DNA of 63,323 nucleotides from IMG/VR virus record IMGVR_UViG_3300047546_002519, positions 1 through 63,323 of that record; one strand, written 5' to 3'. The stretch comes from a virus. The notes below the pieces were generated by a model that did not search any database, was not told the DNA's origin, and saw only the letters and a program-made list of their open reading frames with translations. The position numbers and the translations under genes are program-made. Positions 41,185 through 47,614 of the stretch are shown here, one piece after another (the first letter of the stretch is position 1; every line of letters starts with the position of its first letter).

Positions 41185-42258
41185 TCATTTTACAGTTCTC
41201 AATAATATTGTATCAGCATTGATTCGTCCTGTCAAGGCGCTTTCAACGGCACGAATATCATTTAGCACATTACGCAATGCAACTTTACCACCTTTCAACA
41301 CTTCTGGTATCGTTACACCAGGTTTGCGTAACTTTTTGCTTACCGATTTACTCTCGGCAAAGTTTTGTATCGTAGAGCCTTTAATGTTTAGACCAGCAGC
41401 ATCAGCGGCCTGATACACACCTAGTTTACGTGTTTTTACATTATACACCCATAACTGATTTGCACCTATAATAGTTTTAGGGTCAATTGACACAAGTTTT
41501 AATTCGGCAAAGTCTTTTGCATAATTCATCTTTGCAACAATTTGATCAGCAGATTTTGCCTTGCGTTTGCGTGGCTTACGGGTTTTAATTGCTTCACCAG
41601 CCAATTTCATACCGTCAACAATTACTTGGTCACAGTATGCTATCAACTTTTTAAGTTGCACTTTTGTAAAGTTGGAATATGCTTCTTTGACATCAGCATC
41701 AGTCGTTGTCAAAACACTATCATATTCTACACGGCGTGTTTTAAAATGTTCAATTACAAATTTTGTATGTGCATTTTTGACATCCATGCCTGTCATTGTT
41801 GCATAAGGTGAAACATTTGCTTTGAACTCAGAAGTTATCAATTCATCAATTTGACCTTCCAATTCTCCGATACATTCAGATGCTTTTCTTTTAATGTGAT
41901 CTTGAATTGATAATACACTAGCGGTCGTGGTTGTACTTTTAACAACTGTTGTTGACTGTTTGATTTTGTCGATTGTCTCATTAAACCACCTAGTGTTGGA
42001 ATCGTTTAGGACGCCACCTAGACTCACAATCCGACAAATGAATCCGAATGTACTAGACTGTGATTTTAAACCGTCCGGCGCTTGGATTTTGAGTTTCTTT
42101 TTGAAGTATTCGGTAGCGTATTTTATTGCATCTTTGCTATCACGATTTTGAGCATACCAACTCAGGGCTTGAGTTAGTTGTGTTTGTGACAACTCACCCG
42201 TAAACTTGGGTTCTTTGTTGTTTGATAAGATTGCTTTTATGTCAATTGACCGATTCAT
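41185..42258 (-). CDS. Conserved T4-like phage protein, 357 aa, unknown
   Basis: The protein is basic and mostly helical in its N-terminal two thirds, with a basic linker KTRKPRKRKAKSADQIVAK (about 230-250) followed by IIGANQLWVYNVKTRKLGVY, which looks like a small C-terminal domain. I recall similar proteins in T4-like marine phages but no function. It has its own promoter just upstream. The region from 41091 to 41184 downstream carries a weak hairpin (CGTAAGT/ACTTACG) and T-rich tract that may end its transcript. Confidence 0.65.
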   Translation of the reverse strand: MNRSIDIKAILSNNKEPKFTGELSQTQLTQALSWYAQNRDSKDAIKYATEYFKKKLKIQAPDGLKSQSSTFGFICRIVSLGGVLNDSNTRWFNETIDKIKQSTTVVKSTTTTASVLSIQDHIKRKASECIGELEGQIDELITSEFKANVSPYATMTGMDVKNAHTKFVIEHFKTRRVEYDSVLTTTDADVKEAYSNFTKVQLKKLIAYCDQVIVDGMKLAGEAIKTRKPRKRKAKSADQIVAKMNYAKDFAELKLVSIDPKTIIGANQLWVYNVKTRKLGVYQAADAAGLNIKGSTIQNFAESKSVSKKLRKPGVTIPEVLKGGKVALRNVLNDIRAVESALTGRINADTILLRTVK

Positions 42259-42292
42259 AATGTCCTCAGACCCTATTTATTCATGAAACTAC

Positions 42293-42322
42293 ATTATAGC
42301 ATAAATATACCGTGATTGTCAA
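42293..42322 (-). promoter_or_regulatory. Sigma70-type promoter before the 42258 gene
   Basis: TTGACA (42322-42317) and TATAAT (42298-42293) with an 18 bp spacer, about 35 bases before the ATG. The divergent plus-strand gene starts at 42380; a CATAAATA late-like box (42300-42307) on the plus strand lies in the same gap. Confidence 0.75.
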
Positions 42323-42379
42323 GATTGTCTTTTTTGAATCAAATAATGTTTCTTCTAAGAAAGGTTACGAAAAAGACAA

Positions 42380-43174
42380 ATGGATCCGTTGACACTATTT
42401 GCTTTGGCAAATGGGGCAGTTCAGGCGGTAAAAAAAGGTTGTGAGTTATATAAAGAAATTGCTAGTGCCGCTGGTGATGTAAAAGGTGTTTTATCCGATT
42501 TAGAAGAGCAATTCAATTCTCGTCATAAAGACAAGCCGCCCACTATTGCTGAGAAAAATCAGTACATAGAAGAAAAAAATCGCATACTTGAATTAAGTAA
42601 AAAACAACCCAACGATATCTATACACAGATAGGTGAAGAGTTGGGCGTTTACTTTGAAAACTATGCCAAGTGTTCTGCTATCTTTGAAGAAGAAGAAAAA
42701 CATTCTCAAGAAGTTTATACAGGAGAAACAAGTCTAGGTAAAAGAGCATTGCAGCGTGTTCTCATGCAAACTCGTTTGACTGCCATGGAAGCAGAACTTC
42801 GTGAACTTATGGTTTATAATTGTCCTCCAGAATTGGGCGATTTGTATACACGTGTATTCGCCATGATGGAAAAAATGAAGAAAGAGCAGTCGGTCGCATG
42901 GGCGAAAAAAAGAGAAGCGGACAGAATCGCAGCCATCAAAAGAGAAAAAAGACTTGAATATATTAGATGTAATGCATACAAGTACAGCATCGTAACAATT
43001 CTCATTCTTTATTTCATTTTACTTGTATGGTCTGTGTTACAAGTACGCATTACAGAAAAACCAGAACTTGGAAGATGCCTGATACCAAAAGGCACATGGC
43101 CATATCAACATTACAATAATCTAAAATGGGTTGACTGTGAAATTCGTAAGCCTGCTGACAATGCTGAAAATTGA
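42380..43174 (+). CDS. Membrane-anchored coiled-coil phage protein, 264 aa
   Basis: The N-terminal two thirds are helical and charged (e.g. GDVKGVLSDLEEQFNSRH, EKMKKEQSVAWAKKREADRI); one transmembrane helix lies at about residues 203-222 (YSIVTILILYFILLVWSVL); the C-terminal tail has two Cys (GRCLIPKG ... WVDCEI), probably periplasmic. A similar protein is common in T4-like marine phages; function unknown. It overlaps the next small gene by 14 bases. Confidence 0.72.
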   Translation: MDPLTLFALANGAVQAVKKGCELYKEIASAAGDVKGVLSDLEEQFNSRHKDKPPTIAEKNQYIEEKNRILELSKKQPNDIYTQIGEELGVYFENYAKCSAIFEEEEKHSQEVYTGETSLGKRALQRVLMQTRLTAMEAELRELMVYNCPPELGDLYTRVFAMMEKMKKEQSVAWAKKREADRIAAIKREKRLEYIRCNAYKYSIVTILILYFILLVWSVLQVRITEKPELGRCLIPKGTWPYQHYNNLKWVDCEIRKPADNAEN

Positions 43175-43349
43175 TTTCGTTGACGGTGAAATGATTTACT
43201 TTGTCTTTACAAATAAAGGCAACAATCTAATTCTTGTTACACGTGACGGTATGTTAGCAACACAAGTAAATGCTGCATTGAAAAACAAAAGTGATGATTC
43301 ATACTACAGATTGAAACCAGTAAACAAAAGAGGAAAAGCGGCTTGGTAG
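43161..43349 (+). CDS. Small conserved phage protein, 62 aa
   Basis: The ATG at 43161 starts MLKIDFVDGEMIYFVFTNKG; an upstream TTG in frame lies inside the previous gene and is not needed. The product looks like a short beta-rich domain followed by a basic tail. Its stop TAG is inside the terminator hairpin. Confidence 0.65.
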   Translation: MLKIDFVDGEMIYFVFTNKGNNLILVTRDGMLATQVNAALKNKSDDSYYRLKPVNKRGKAAW

Positions 43350-43360
43350 CCGCTTTTTTT
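43334..43360 (+). terminator. Bidirectional rho-independent terminator
   Basis: AGCGGCT and AGCCGCT pair around loop TGGT (43337-43354), with A run before and T run after, so it can terminate the plus-strand membrane protein operon and the minus-strand rubrerythrin gene, which ends at 43359. Confidence 0.88.
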
Positions 43361-43967
43361 ATTGCTCAGACAAATGTTTGTCTAGTGCTTTCTGATAACG
43401 ATTCGCATGTGATCGTTCTGCCTTGGCTAAAGTTTCAAACCAATCAGCCACTTCATCAAAGCCTTCTTCACGTGCAGTCTTTGCCATACCTGGATACATG
43501 TCAGAGTATTCGTGTGTTTCACCAGCGATAGCAGCCTCTAGCATTTGTCGTGCTGTTTTTGCTGGCATACTTGTACCAGGTTCACCCGCACCACCTTCAA
43601 TCAGATATTCCATATGTCCGTGTGCGTGGCCTGTTTCACCTTCAGCAGTGGAACGAAACAGTGCAGCAAGGTCGTTTTCACCCGCAATGTCGCATTGATT
43701 TGCGAAATACAGATAACGACGATTTGCCATTGATTCACCTGCAAAAGCCTCTTTCAAGCACTCAGCAGTTTTTGTACCTTTCAAACTCATAACATCTCCT
43801 ATAGAATGATTAATTTTTTTCAGTGACCACGTTCCATCTTTATTATCAACCCAGTCAATTGAATCACCTTCTTTCCAACCGAGTTCAGCAATGGCTTCAT
43901 CAGGTAATTCTATAAACAGATTACCATCTTCATGTTCTTTTACATCTAGAGTCCAAGATTTATTCAT
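43359..43967 (-). CDS. AbrB-like domain fused to rubrerythrin
   Basis: Residues about 4-52 ([20 protein letters not shown] then [15 protein letters not shown]) match the SpoVT/AbrB swapped-hairpin pattern used by transcription regulators and antitoxins. From residue 60 the protein is a rubrerythrin-type four-helix diiron domain with all ligands: Glu78, Glu111/His114, Glu150/Glu153 and Glu184/His187. The C-terminal rubredoxin of classical rubrerythrin is absent. A peroxide-reducing role is known for the family; the AbrB fusion suggests a regulator or sensor, which is inference. Confidence 0.85.
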   Translation of the reverse strand: MNKSWTLDVKEHEDGNLFIELPDEAIAELGWKEGDSIDWVDNKDGTWSLKKINHSIGDVMSLKGTKTAECLKEAFAGESMANRRYLYFANQCDIAGENDLAALFRSTAEGETGHAHGHMEYLIEGGAGEPGTSMPAKTARQMLEAAIAGETHEYSDMYPGMAKTAREEGFDEVADWFETLAKAERSHANRYQKALDKHLSEQ

Positions 43968-43978
43968 GGTATGTAATT

Positions 43979-44052
43979 TGGAGCGGGATGTCAGAATCGA
44001 ACTGACAACGTAAGATTGGAAATCTCAAGTTTTACCATTAAACTAATCCCGC
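43979..44052 (-). tRNA. tRNA-Gly(UCC)
   Basis: Cloverleaf with acceptor GCGGGAT/ATCCCGC, anticodon loop TTTCCAA, T loop TTCGATT and encoded CCA. It lies alone between the rubrerythrin gene and small genes, 1.2 kb from the main tRNA array. Confidence 0.93.
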
Positions 44053-44057
44053 ATGTT

Positions 44058-44348
44058 TTATTTGATGAGAATCTCTTTTCGTTCAACATCTTCACCTGAT
44101 GGGTGATGATATGCAAGATATCCATCACTATCTTTGTATGTTACACCAGACCAAAAGTATTGCTTGTCTTTAAAGTAAGCAATACGTTCGTCTGTATACT
44201 CATTTATGTCAACTTTAACACAACCGAGCCATTCTTGCCAATTATCATCAGCAACTTCTGAAATTTTTACCGCTTCTTCTTCGGAATCTGCTTCAATTAC
44301 ATAAACATTACGAAAAAGAGATAATTGCTCAACGATATACTTAGGCAT
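44058..44348 (-). CDS. Small phage protein, 96 aa
   Basis: Starts MPKYIVEQLSLFRNVYVIEA with DSEEEAVKI, a frequent pattern of small phage proteins where a beta strand is followed by D-S-E-E-E-A. I chose the ATG at 44348, not the in-frame GTG upstream. The start lies inside the end of the upstream gene. Function unknown. Confidence 0.68.
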   Translation of the reverse strand: MPKYIVEQLSLFRNVYVIEADSEEEAVKISEVADDNWQEWLGCVKVDINEYTDERIAYFKDKQYFWSGVTYKDSDGYLAYHHPSGEDVERKEILIK

Positions 44349-44634
44349 TCTCACTCTCCAATGAAAAATGAACTTCTTTGATTGAATCCCAACGAAAACT
44401 ACGCCATCCTTCTTTTTCTAAATCATAAACAGCAAGAACTTCATCATTTTTTGCTTTTTCTGAACCGACAGTTTCGGGAAGATAGTCTTCCATCAGTGTA
44501 CATTTCATTGTACGCTCAGTTCCGTCTTTTTTCGTAAAAACAATTTCAATTGGTCGTTCTTCAAGTAGACTAATCAACCATTTACGTCCTTTTTTTGCAT
44601 CTTTGCTGTTACCAGAAAAAACATTTGTAGTCAT
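44341..44634 (-). CDS. SH3-like DUF2693-type phage protein, 97 aa
   Basis: The core IEIVFTKKDGTERTMKCTLM then LAVYDLEKEGWRSFRWDSIK resembles the short DUF2693/SH3-like family of phage proteins that bind through I-x-F-x-K-x-D-G-x-x-R. The role is unknown. A small spacer separates it from the upstream 144 aa gene. Confidence 0.72.
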   Translation of the reverse strand: MTTNVFSGNSKDAKKGRKWLISLLEERPIEIVFTKKDGTERTMKCTLMEDYLPETVGSEKAKNDEVLAVYDLEKEGWRSFRWDSIKEVHFSLESENA

Positions 44635-44637
44635 AAT

Positions 44638-45072
44638 TTACTCCGCTAAAGAATTTAACGCCTCATTCACTTTTTGCTTAAATTTTCCGTTTGTAATGAA
44701 ATCAAGATACTCTACCCACCAATTTTCTGATTGTTCCGTTTTTTTGACGATACAACCAGACAAACCAGAGCCAACAAGGTTTTTTATGTATACAATTGGG
44801 TCGCCAAGTATTGCTTCAAACGCATCATCAAACTGTGGCATGCCATTTTCATCTTCTTTGAAAAATGCCATGTGATATTTGTAGCCCATATTTGACTTTT
44901 CAATGGGTTCCGCCATTGTCCACTCTTCTTTGAAGTTGAAAAATGCTAATTTATAGTTGCCGTCATAGTCATCATAGTCAGGAACAAAGTAAAAACCATC
45001 AAATCTACTCATTTCATCGCCGGAAAGTGTTTCCGGCTCAATTTTTTGCAACTTTTCATCCGAAGAAGGCAT
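44638..45072 (-). CDS. Hypothetical acidic protein, 144 aa
   Basis: The ATG at 45072 has TAGGAAAAATT before it, so the shorter form (MPSSDEKLQKIEPETLSG) is preferred over the frame from 45135. The protein is acidic with YFVPDYDDYDGNYKLAFFNF. I recognise no domain. Confidence 0.62.
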   Translation of the reverse strand: MPSSDEKLQKIEPETLSGDEMSRFDGFYFVPDYDDYDGNYKLAFFNFKEEWTMAEPIEKSNMGYKYHMAFFKEDENGMPQFDDAFEAILGDPIVYIKNLVGSGLSGCIVKKTEQSENWWVEYLDFITNGKFKQKVNEALNSLAE

Positions 45073-45217
45073 AATTTTTCCTAAAATTTTGTTTTTCAAC
45101 TGCTCGGTTATGAATTTTTGTCGCCGAATGCTCAACTTTCATGCGAAATTTCGGCGTGAACAAGTCCTTAGCAACAAAATTTCGTGGTTTTCGCAATTTT
45201 TGTGAATTTTTATTCAT
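45056..45217 (-). CDS. Small basic phage protein, possibly leaderless, 53 aa
   Basis: The ORF MNKNSQKLRKPRNFVAKDLF then TPKFRMKVEHSATKIHNR resembles a small conserved basic protein of T4-like marine phages (KPRNxVAKDL). No Shine-Dalgarno site is present; the sigma70 -10 box ends only 8 bases before the ATG, so the transcript would start at or near the ATG. A frame extended to 45295 would run into the tRNA-Ser gene and is rejected. Confidence 0.5.
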   Translation of the reverse strand: MNKNSQKLRKPRNFVAKDLFTPKFRMKVEHSATKIHNRAVEKQNFRKNYAFFG

Positions 45218-45224
45218 AGAATAT

Positions 45225-45253
45225 AGTATACAGCAGAAAAAATTGTTTGTCAA
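45225..45253 (-). promoter_or_regulatory. Sigma70-type promoter downstream of the tRNA array
   Basis: TTGACA (45253-45248) and TATACT (45230-45225) with a 17 bp spacer. The -35 box begins 1 base after the CCA of tRNA-Ser(GCU), so the promoter is tucked between the tRNA array and the 45217-43979 gene group. Confidence 0.82.
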
Positions 45254-45254
45254 G

Positions 45255-45341
45255 TGGCGGAAGATAGAGGAATCGAACCTCTGCACCGTTTTCACAGTGA
45301 CGGATTAGCAATCCGCTGCATTACCTCTCTGCCAATCTTCC
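45255..45341 (-). tRNA. tRNA-Ser(GCU)
   Basis: Acceptor GGAAGAT/ATCTTCC, anticodon loop TTGCTAA, long variable arm, T loop TTCGATT, discriminator G and encoded CCA. Confidence 0.93.
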
Positions 45342-45359
45342 TAAATTACTGAAATAGGG

Positions 45360-45429
45360 TGCTTCAGTTTGGATTCGAACCTTGTCCTAGTGTTGTCCAT
45401 CTGTACGTCCCACCGTACTGACCGAAGCA
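45360..45429 (-). tRNA. tRNA-like element without clear anticodon arm
   Basis: The ends pair as a 7 bp acceptor (TGCTTCG/TGAAGCA), GTAC/GTAC forms a D-arm-like stem with loop GGTGGGAC, and GGTTCGAATCC keeps the T loop. The T stem has only two pairs and no anticodon stem is visible; CCA is not encoded. It occupies a tRNA-sized slot (70 bases) in the array. It could be a decayed tRNA or a tRNA-like RNA. Confidence 0.45.
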
Positions 45430-45431
45430 TT

Positions 45432-45521
45432 TGGTGGAAGCGGTGAGATTCGAACTCACGGACCCATTACTGAATCGCTAGTTTTCAAGACTAGTGCCTT
45501 AAACCACTCGGCCACACTTCC
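45432..45521 (-). tRNA. tRNA-Ser(UGA)
   Basis: Acceptor GGAAGTG/CGCTTCC, anticodon stem CTAGT/ACTAG with loop CTTGAAA, long variable arm, encoded CCA. Confidence 0.94.
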
Positions 45522-45526
45522 AAAAC

Positions 45527-45604
45527 TGGAGCAACGGGTCAGATTCGAACTGACGGCTTTAGGGATTTGCAGTCCCTTGCATTGGACCACTCTGCCACCG
45601 TTGC
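45527..45604 (-). tRNA. tRNA-Cys(GCA)
   Basis: Acceptor GCAACGG/CCGTTGC, anticodon loop CTGCAAA, T loop TTCGAAT, discriminator T, encoded CCA. Confidence 0.93.
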
Positions 45605-45609
45605 ATTAT

Positions 45610-45685
45610 TGGTGCATCGTGATGGATTCGAACCACCGACAACCTGCTTGTAAGGCAGGGATTCTACCACTGAACTAACGATGCA
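45610..45685 (-). tRNA. tRNA-Val(UAC)
   Basis: Acceptor TGCATCG/CGATGCA, anticodon stem CCTGC/GCAGG with loop CTTACAA, encoded CCA. Confidence 0.94.
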
Positions 45686-45710
45686 CATCGCCTCACACGC
45701 TTACTTATAT

Positions 45711-45785
45711 TGGTAGTAGTGGTAAGATTCGAACTTACACCTGACACCGTATGAAGGTGGCGCACTACCATTATGCTACACTACC
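45711..45785 (-). tRNA. tRNA-Met(CAU)
   Basis: Acceptor GGTAGTG/CACTACT, anticodon loop TTCATAC, T arm GTAAG/CTTAC, encoded CCA. CAU could also be an Ile2 tRNA after lysidine modification. Confidence 0.88.
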
Positions 45786-45789
45786 ATTC

Positions 45790-45863
45790 TGGTTGTCCTG
45801 ACAAGAATCGAACTTGTGTTATACGATTATCAGTCGTAGGTTCTACCATTGAACTACAGGACA
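45790..45863 (-). tRNA. tRNA-Ile(GAU)
   Basis: Acceptor TGTCCTG/CAGGACA, anticodon stem with ACGA/TCGT and loop CTGATAA, T loop TTCGATT, encoded CCA. Confidence 0.93.
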
Positions 45864-45864
45864 A

Positions 45865-45940
45865 TGGTGGTGCCTGTTAGAATCGAACTAACTTCATCGG
45901 TTCTTCAGACCGCTGCAATGACCACATTTGCTAAAGCACC
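45865..45940 (-). tRNA. tRNA-Phe(GAA)
   Basis: Acceptor GGTGCTT/AGGCACC, anticodon loop CTGAAGA, T arm TTAG/CTAA, encoded CCA; starts 1 base after the Ile tRNA. Confidence 0.92.
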
Positions 45941-45947
45941 TTACTGC

Positions 45948-46022
45948 TGGGGTGTCTAACGGGTACCGACCCCGTACCTACTCTTTCACAGAGAGTAATG
46001 CTACCACTACACTATAGACACC
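45948..46022 (-). tRNA. tRNA-His(GUG)
   Basis: Anticodon stem ACTCT/AGAGT with loop CTGTGAA. The extra 5' G pairs with discriminator C, the His identity pair. The T loop is GTCGGTA rather than the usual TTCRANT, which is unusual. CCA is encoded. Confidence 0.9.
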
Positions 46023-46029
46023 ATTGTTC

Positions 46030-46124
46030 TGGTAGTAGACCTAGGATTTGAACCTAGCCGTTGCAGCCCATCTGACCACTCTCCAGAGTTTATAAGTCTC
46101 CGCCGCACACCAGTGCTGTCTACC
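46030..46124 (-). tRNA. Irregular class II tRNA-like gene, isotype uncertain
   Basis: Acceptor GGTAGAC/GTCTACT, strong T arm CTAGG-TTCAAAT-CCTAG, discriminator A and encoded CCA are normal. The D region has a small loop (GCAC-TGGT-GTGC). The putative anticodon stem GGAGA/ACTCT has an A-A mismatch and loop CTTATAA (would read UAU), followed by a 27-base variable region without clear pairing. Leucine is the only amino acid missing from the set, so a diverged Leu tRNA is possible. Confidence 0.6.
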
Positions 46125-46126
46125 AT

Positions 46127-46200
46127 TGGCCTCGGTGGAGAGAATCGAACTCCCACATACGGTTTTGGAGACCGTGGTTCTGCCATTAAACTACACCGAG
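46127..46200 (-). tRNA. tRNA-Trp(CCA)
   Basis: Acceptor CTCGGTG/CACCGAG, anticodon stem ACGGT/ACCGT with loop CTCCAAA, discriminator G, encoded CCA. Confidence 0.94.
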
Positions 46201-46204
46201 ATAC

Positions 46205-46279
46205 TGGAGCGGGTAGTCAGATTCGAACTGACGACATTTTCCTTGGCAAGGAAACATTCTACCCCTGAATTATACCCGC
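46205..46279 (-). tRNA. tRNA-Gly(GCC)
   Basis: Acceptor GCGGGTA/TACCCGC, anticodon stem TTTCC/GGAAA with loop TTGCCAA, encoded CCA. Its first base is the last base of the YkuK-like gene stop codon. Confidence 0.94.
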
Positions 46280-46746
46280 TACGCTACTAAACTTTTAAAA
46301 CGATCTGCCGCATAACTAGCAGCAAATGCTTTTGGTTTTATCAATGGTATCACATTACATGTGCCACGTATATAACCAATCGCTTCATTTACCACACATG
46401 AACTACCGTGCATCTCACTTGGGTTGATATCCAAATGAATCTGTATATCATGTGGTATTACTTCATACAATTTCAAATATAAATCTGCTACTTTATAAAC
46501 TTCATTCATCAAACGAAAACGTGGTCGACTTTTCTTTTGTTCGAAATCACGTTCACGCTGTACAGCACCAAATATCTTACAACCATGACGACCATCGATA
46601 TGAATTACAACAGCAAGAATGTAATCAGCATACCATTCACCGTCAATCTGAAATCGTTCAGAATCAGCACCGATATACACTTTTGTGTCGGGGCCACATG
46701 TTTCAAGAAATGCGGCCACTTCGTTCACATCAATTTCTTTTTTCAC
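46279..46746 (-). CDS. YkuK/DUF458-like RNase H-fold protein
   Basis: The 155 aa protein contains VYIGADSERFQIDGEWYADY (an RNase H-like D-x-E core), the I-H-L-D-I-N segment (QIHLDINPSEMHGSSCVVNE), GYIRGTC and IKPKAFAASYAADRF. This is the layout of the YkuK/DUF458 family, a predicted RNase H-like nuclease. It lies inside the tRNA array and ends 1 base into tRNA-Gly(GCC), so a role in RNA processing is attractive but only inferred. Confidence 0.78.
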   Translation of the reverse strand: MKKEIDVNEVAAFLETCGPDTKVYIGADSERFQIDGEWYADYILAVVIHIDGRHGCKIFGAVQRERDFEQKKSRPRFRLMNEVYKVADLYLKLYEVIPHDIQIHLDINPSEMHGSSCVVNEAIGYIRGTCNVIPLIKPKAFAASYAADRFKSLVA

Positions 46747-46760
46747 GTTTCACCTATAAA

Positions 46761-46836
46761 TGGTAGCGGGTGTTGGATTCGAACCAACGATCTTCAGAGT
46801 ATGAGCCTAACGGGATGACCACTTCCCTAACCCGCA
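46761..46836 (-). tRNA. tRNA-Met(CAU), initiator-like
   Basis: Anticodon loop CTCATAC; the first acceptor position is unpaired (T1 opposite T72), as in initiator tRNAs, and GGCTCATAC...GAAGATCG resembles the initiator anticodon arm, but the three G-C pairs typical of initiators are not intact. Encoded CCA. Confidence 0.85.
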
Positions 46837-46843
46837 ATAAAAC

Positions 46844-46920
46844 TGGTGCCGATTGCAGGACTTGAACCCACCACCTGACGCTTACAAGGCGCCTGCTCTA
46901 CCAGATGAGCTAAATCGGCA
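46844..46920 (-). tRNA. tRNA-Thr(UGU)
   Basis: Acceptor TGCCGAT/ATCGGCA, anticodon loop CTTGTAA, T loop TTCAAGT, encoded CCA. Confidence 0.94.
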
Positions 46921-46929
46921 ATAAAACTT

Positions 46930-47004
46930 TGGTGGAGAATAGCAGATTCGAACTGCTGACTGTAGAATGCAAATCTACTGCGTTCCCAATTACGCCAATT
47001 CCCC
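46930..47004 (-). tRNA. tRNA-Ala(UGC)
   Basis: Acceptor GGGGAAT/ATTCTCC, anticodon stem GTAGA/TCTAC with loop TTTGCAT, encoded CCA. Confidence 0.93.
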
Positions 47005-47006
47005 AT

Positions 47007-47081
47007 TGGCCGGTCCTGAGAGAATCGAACTCCCACTTTGTGGTCCGTAGCCACACGTAATATCCATTTTACTAAAGACCG
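47007..47081 (-). tRNA. tRNA-Arg(ACG)
   Basis: Acceptor CGGTCTT/AGGACCG, anticodon stem TGTGG/CCACA with loop CTACGGA, discriminator G, encoded CCA. A34 would need inosine modification by the host. Confidence 0.92.
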
Positions 47082-47088
47082 AAAAACT

Positions 47089-47171
47089 TGGTGGGTTGAG
47101 TAGGGATCGAACCTACTTGCCGAAGCCACGGATTTACAGTCCGCTGCCCTACCATTAGAGCATTCAACCCA
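47089..47171 (-). tRNA. tRNA-Tyr(GUA)
   Basis: Acceptor TGGGTTG/CAACCCA, anticodon stem GCGGA/TCCGT with loop CTGTAAA, class II variable arm, encoded CCA. Confidence 0.93.
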
Positions 47172-47178
47172 ATAACAC

Positions 47179-47252
47179 TGGCAGGGGATGTAAGAATCGA
47201 ACTTACGACAACGGAATCAAAATCCGTGGTTATACCATTTAACTAATCCCCA
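47179..47252 (-). tRNA. tRNA-Gln(UUG)
   Basis: Acceptor TGGGGAT/ATCCCCT, anticodon stem ACGGA/TCCGT with loop TTTTGAT, discriminator G, encoded CCA. Confidence 0.93.
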
Positions 47253-47255
47253 ACA

Positions 47256-47379
47256 ATATTAGAATTGCAGTCTGCACTATTTGCTATGCTCAACGGAATG
47301 ACCGGCCGGCTTTACCGTTTGTGTACATAGTTACGCAGGCATGATCAAGCCCATGGCTTACAGACCGCAAATCTAATAT
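47256..47379 (-). ncRNA. Structured RNA 1 between tRNA-Asn and tRNA-Gln
   Basis: The ends ATATTAGA (47379-47372) and TCTAATAT (47263-47256) pair, as do TTGCGGTCTG (47370-47361) and CAGACTGCAA (47274-47265), with one mismatch: a 19-position closing stem. The only non-Watson-Crick pair is a G-U on the minus strand but A-C on the plus strand, so the RNA is on the minus strand. Inside are AAGCC-ATG-GGCTT and a CTATG/CATAG plus CAAACGG/CCGTTG arm. The 5' end is the CCA of tRNA-Asn; the 3' end lies 3 bases before tRNA-Gln. No known family is recognised. Confidence 0.72.
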
Positions 47380-47453
47380 GGCTGCTCAGGTAGGGATCGA
47401 ACCTACGACAAACGCATTAACAGTGCGCTGATCTACCACTGATCTACTGAGCA
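47379..47453 (-). tRNA. tRNA-Asn(GUU)
   Basis: Acceptor TGCTCAG/CTGAGCA, anticodon stem GCGCA/TGCGT with loop CTGTTAA, discriminator G, encoded CCA whose last base begins structured RNA 1. Confidence 0.93.
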
Positions 47454-47460
47454 ACAAACT

Positions 47461-47538
47461 TGGCGACATGTACGGGATTCGAACCCGTGGTCTCCGCCGT
47501 GACAGGGCGGCGCATTAGGCCAACTATGCTAACATGCC
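47461..47538 (-). tRNA. tRNA-Asp(GUC)
   Basis: Acceptor GGCATGT/ACATGTC, anticodon stem CCGCC/GGCGG with loop CTGTCAC, discriminator G, encoded CCA. Its 5' base abuts structured RNA 2. Confidence 0.93.
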
Positions 47539-47613
47539 ATATTGAAGCACACTGGGACTCCATTGGAGTTAATTATCTTTGGAACAACCCTCAGAACCAA
47601 TGTGCTTCAATAT
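47539..47613 (-). ncRNA. Structured RNA 2 abutting tRNA-Asp
   Basis: ATATTGAAGCACA (47613-47601) pairs with TGTGCTTCAATAT (47551-47539), extended by a G-U pair and CCA/TGG, a 17 bp closing stem. The G-U is A-C on the plus strand, so the RNA is minus-strand. The interior has ACTCC-AAT-GGAGT. The 3' end directly touches the 5' base of tRNA-Asp; the 5' end is 1 base from structured RNA 3. About 75 nt. Confidence 0.72.
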
Positions 47614-47614
47614 A

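Noticed and set aside
46827-47129. 100 aa minus-strand ORF across several tRNAs
   Set aside because: It reads through tRNA-Thr, Ala and Arg genes and has no coding signature.
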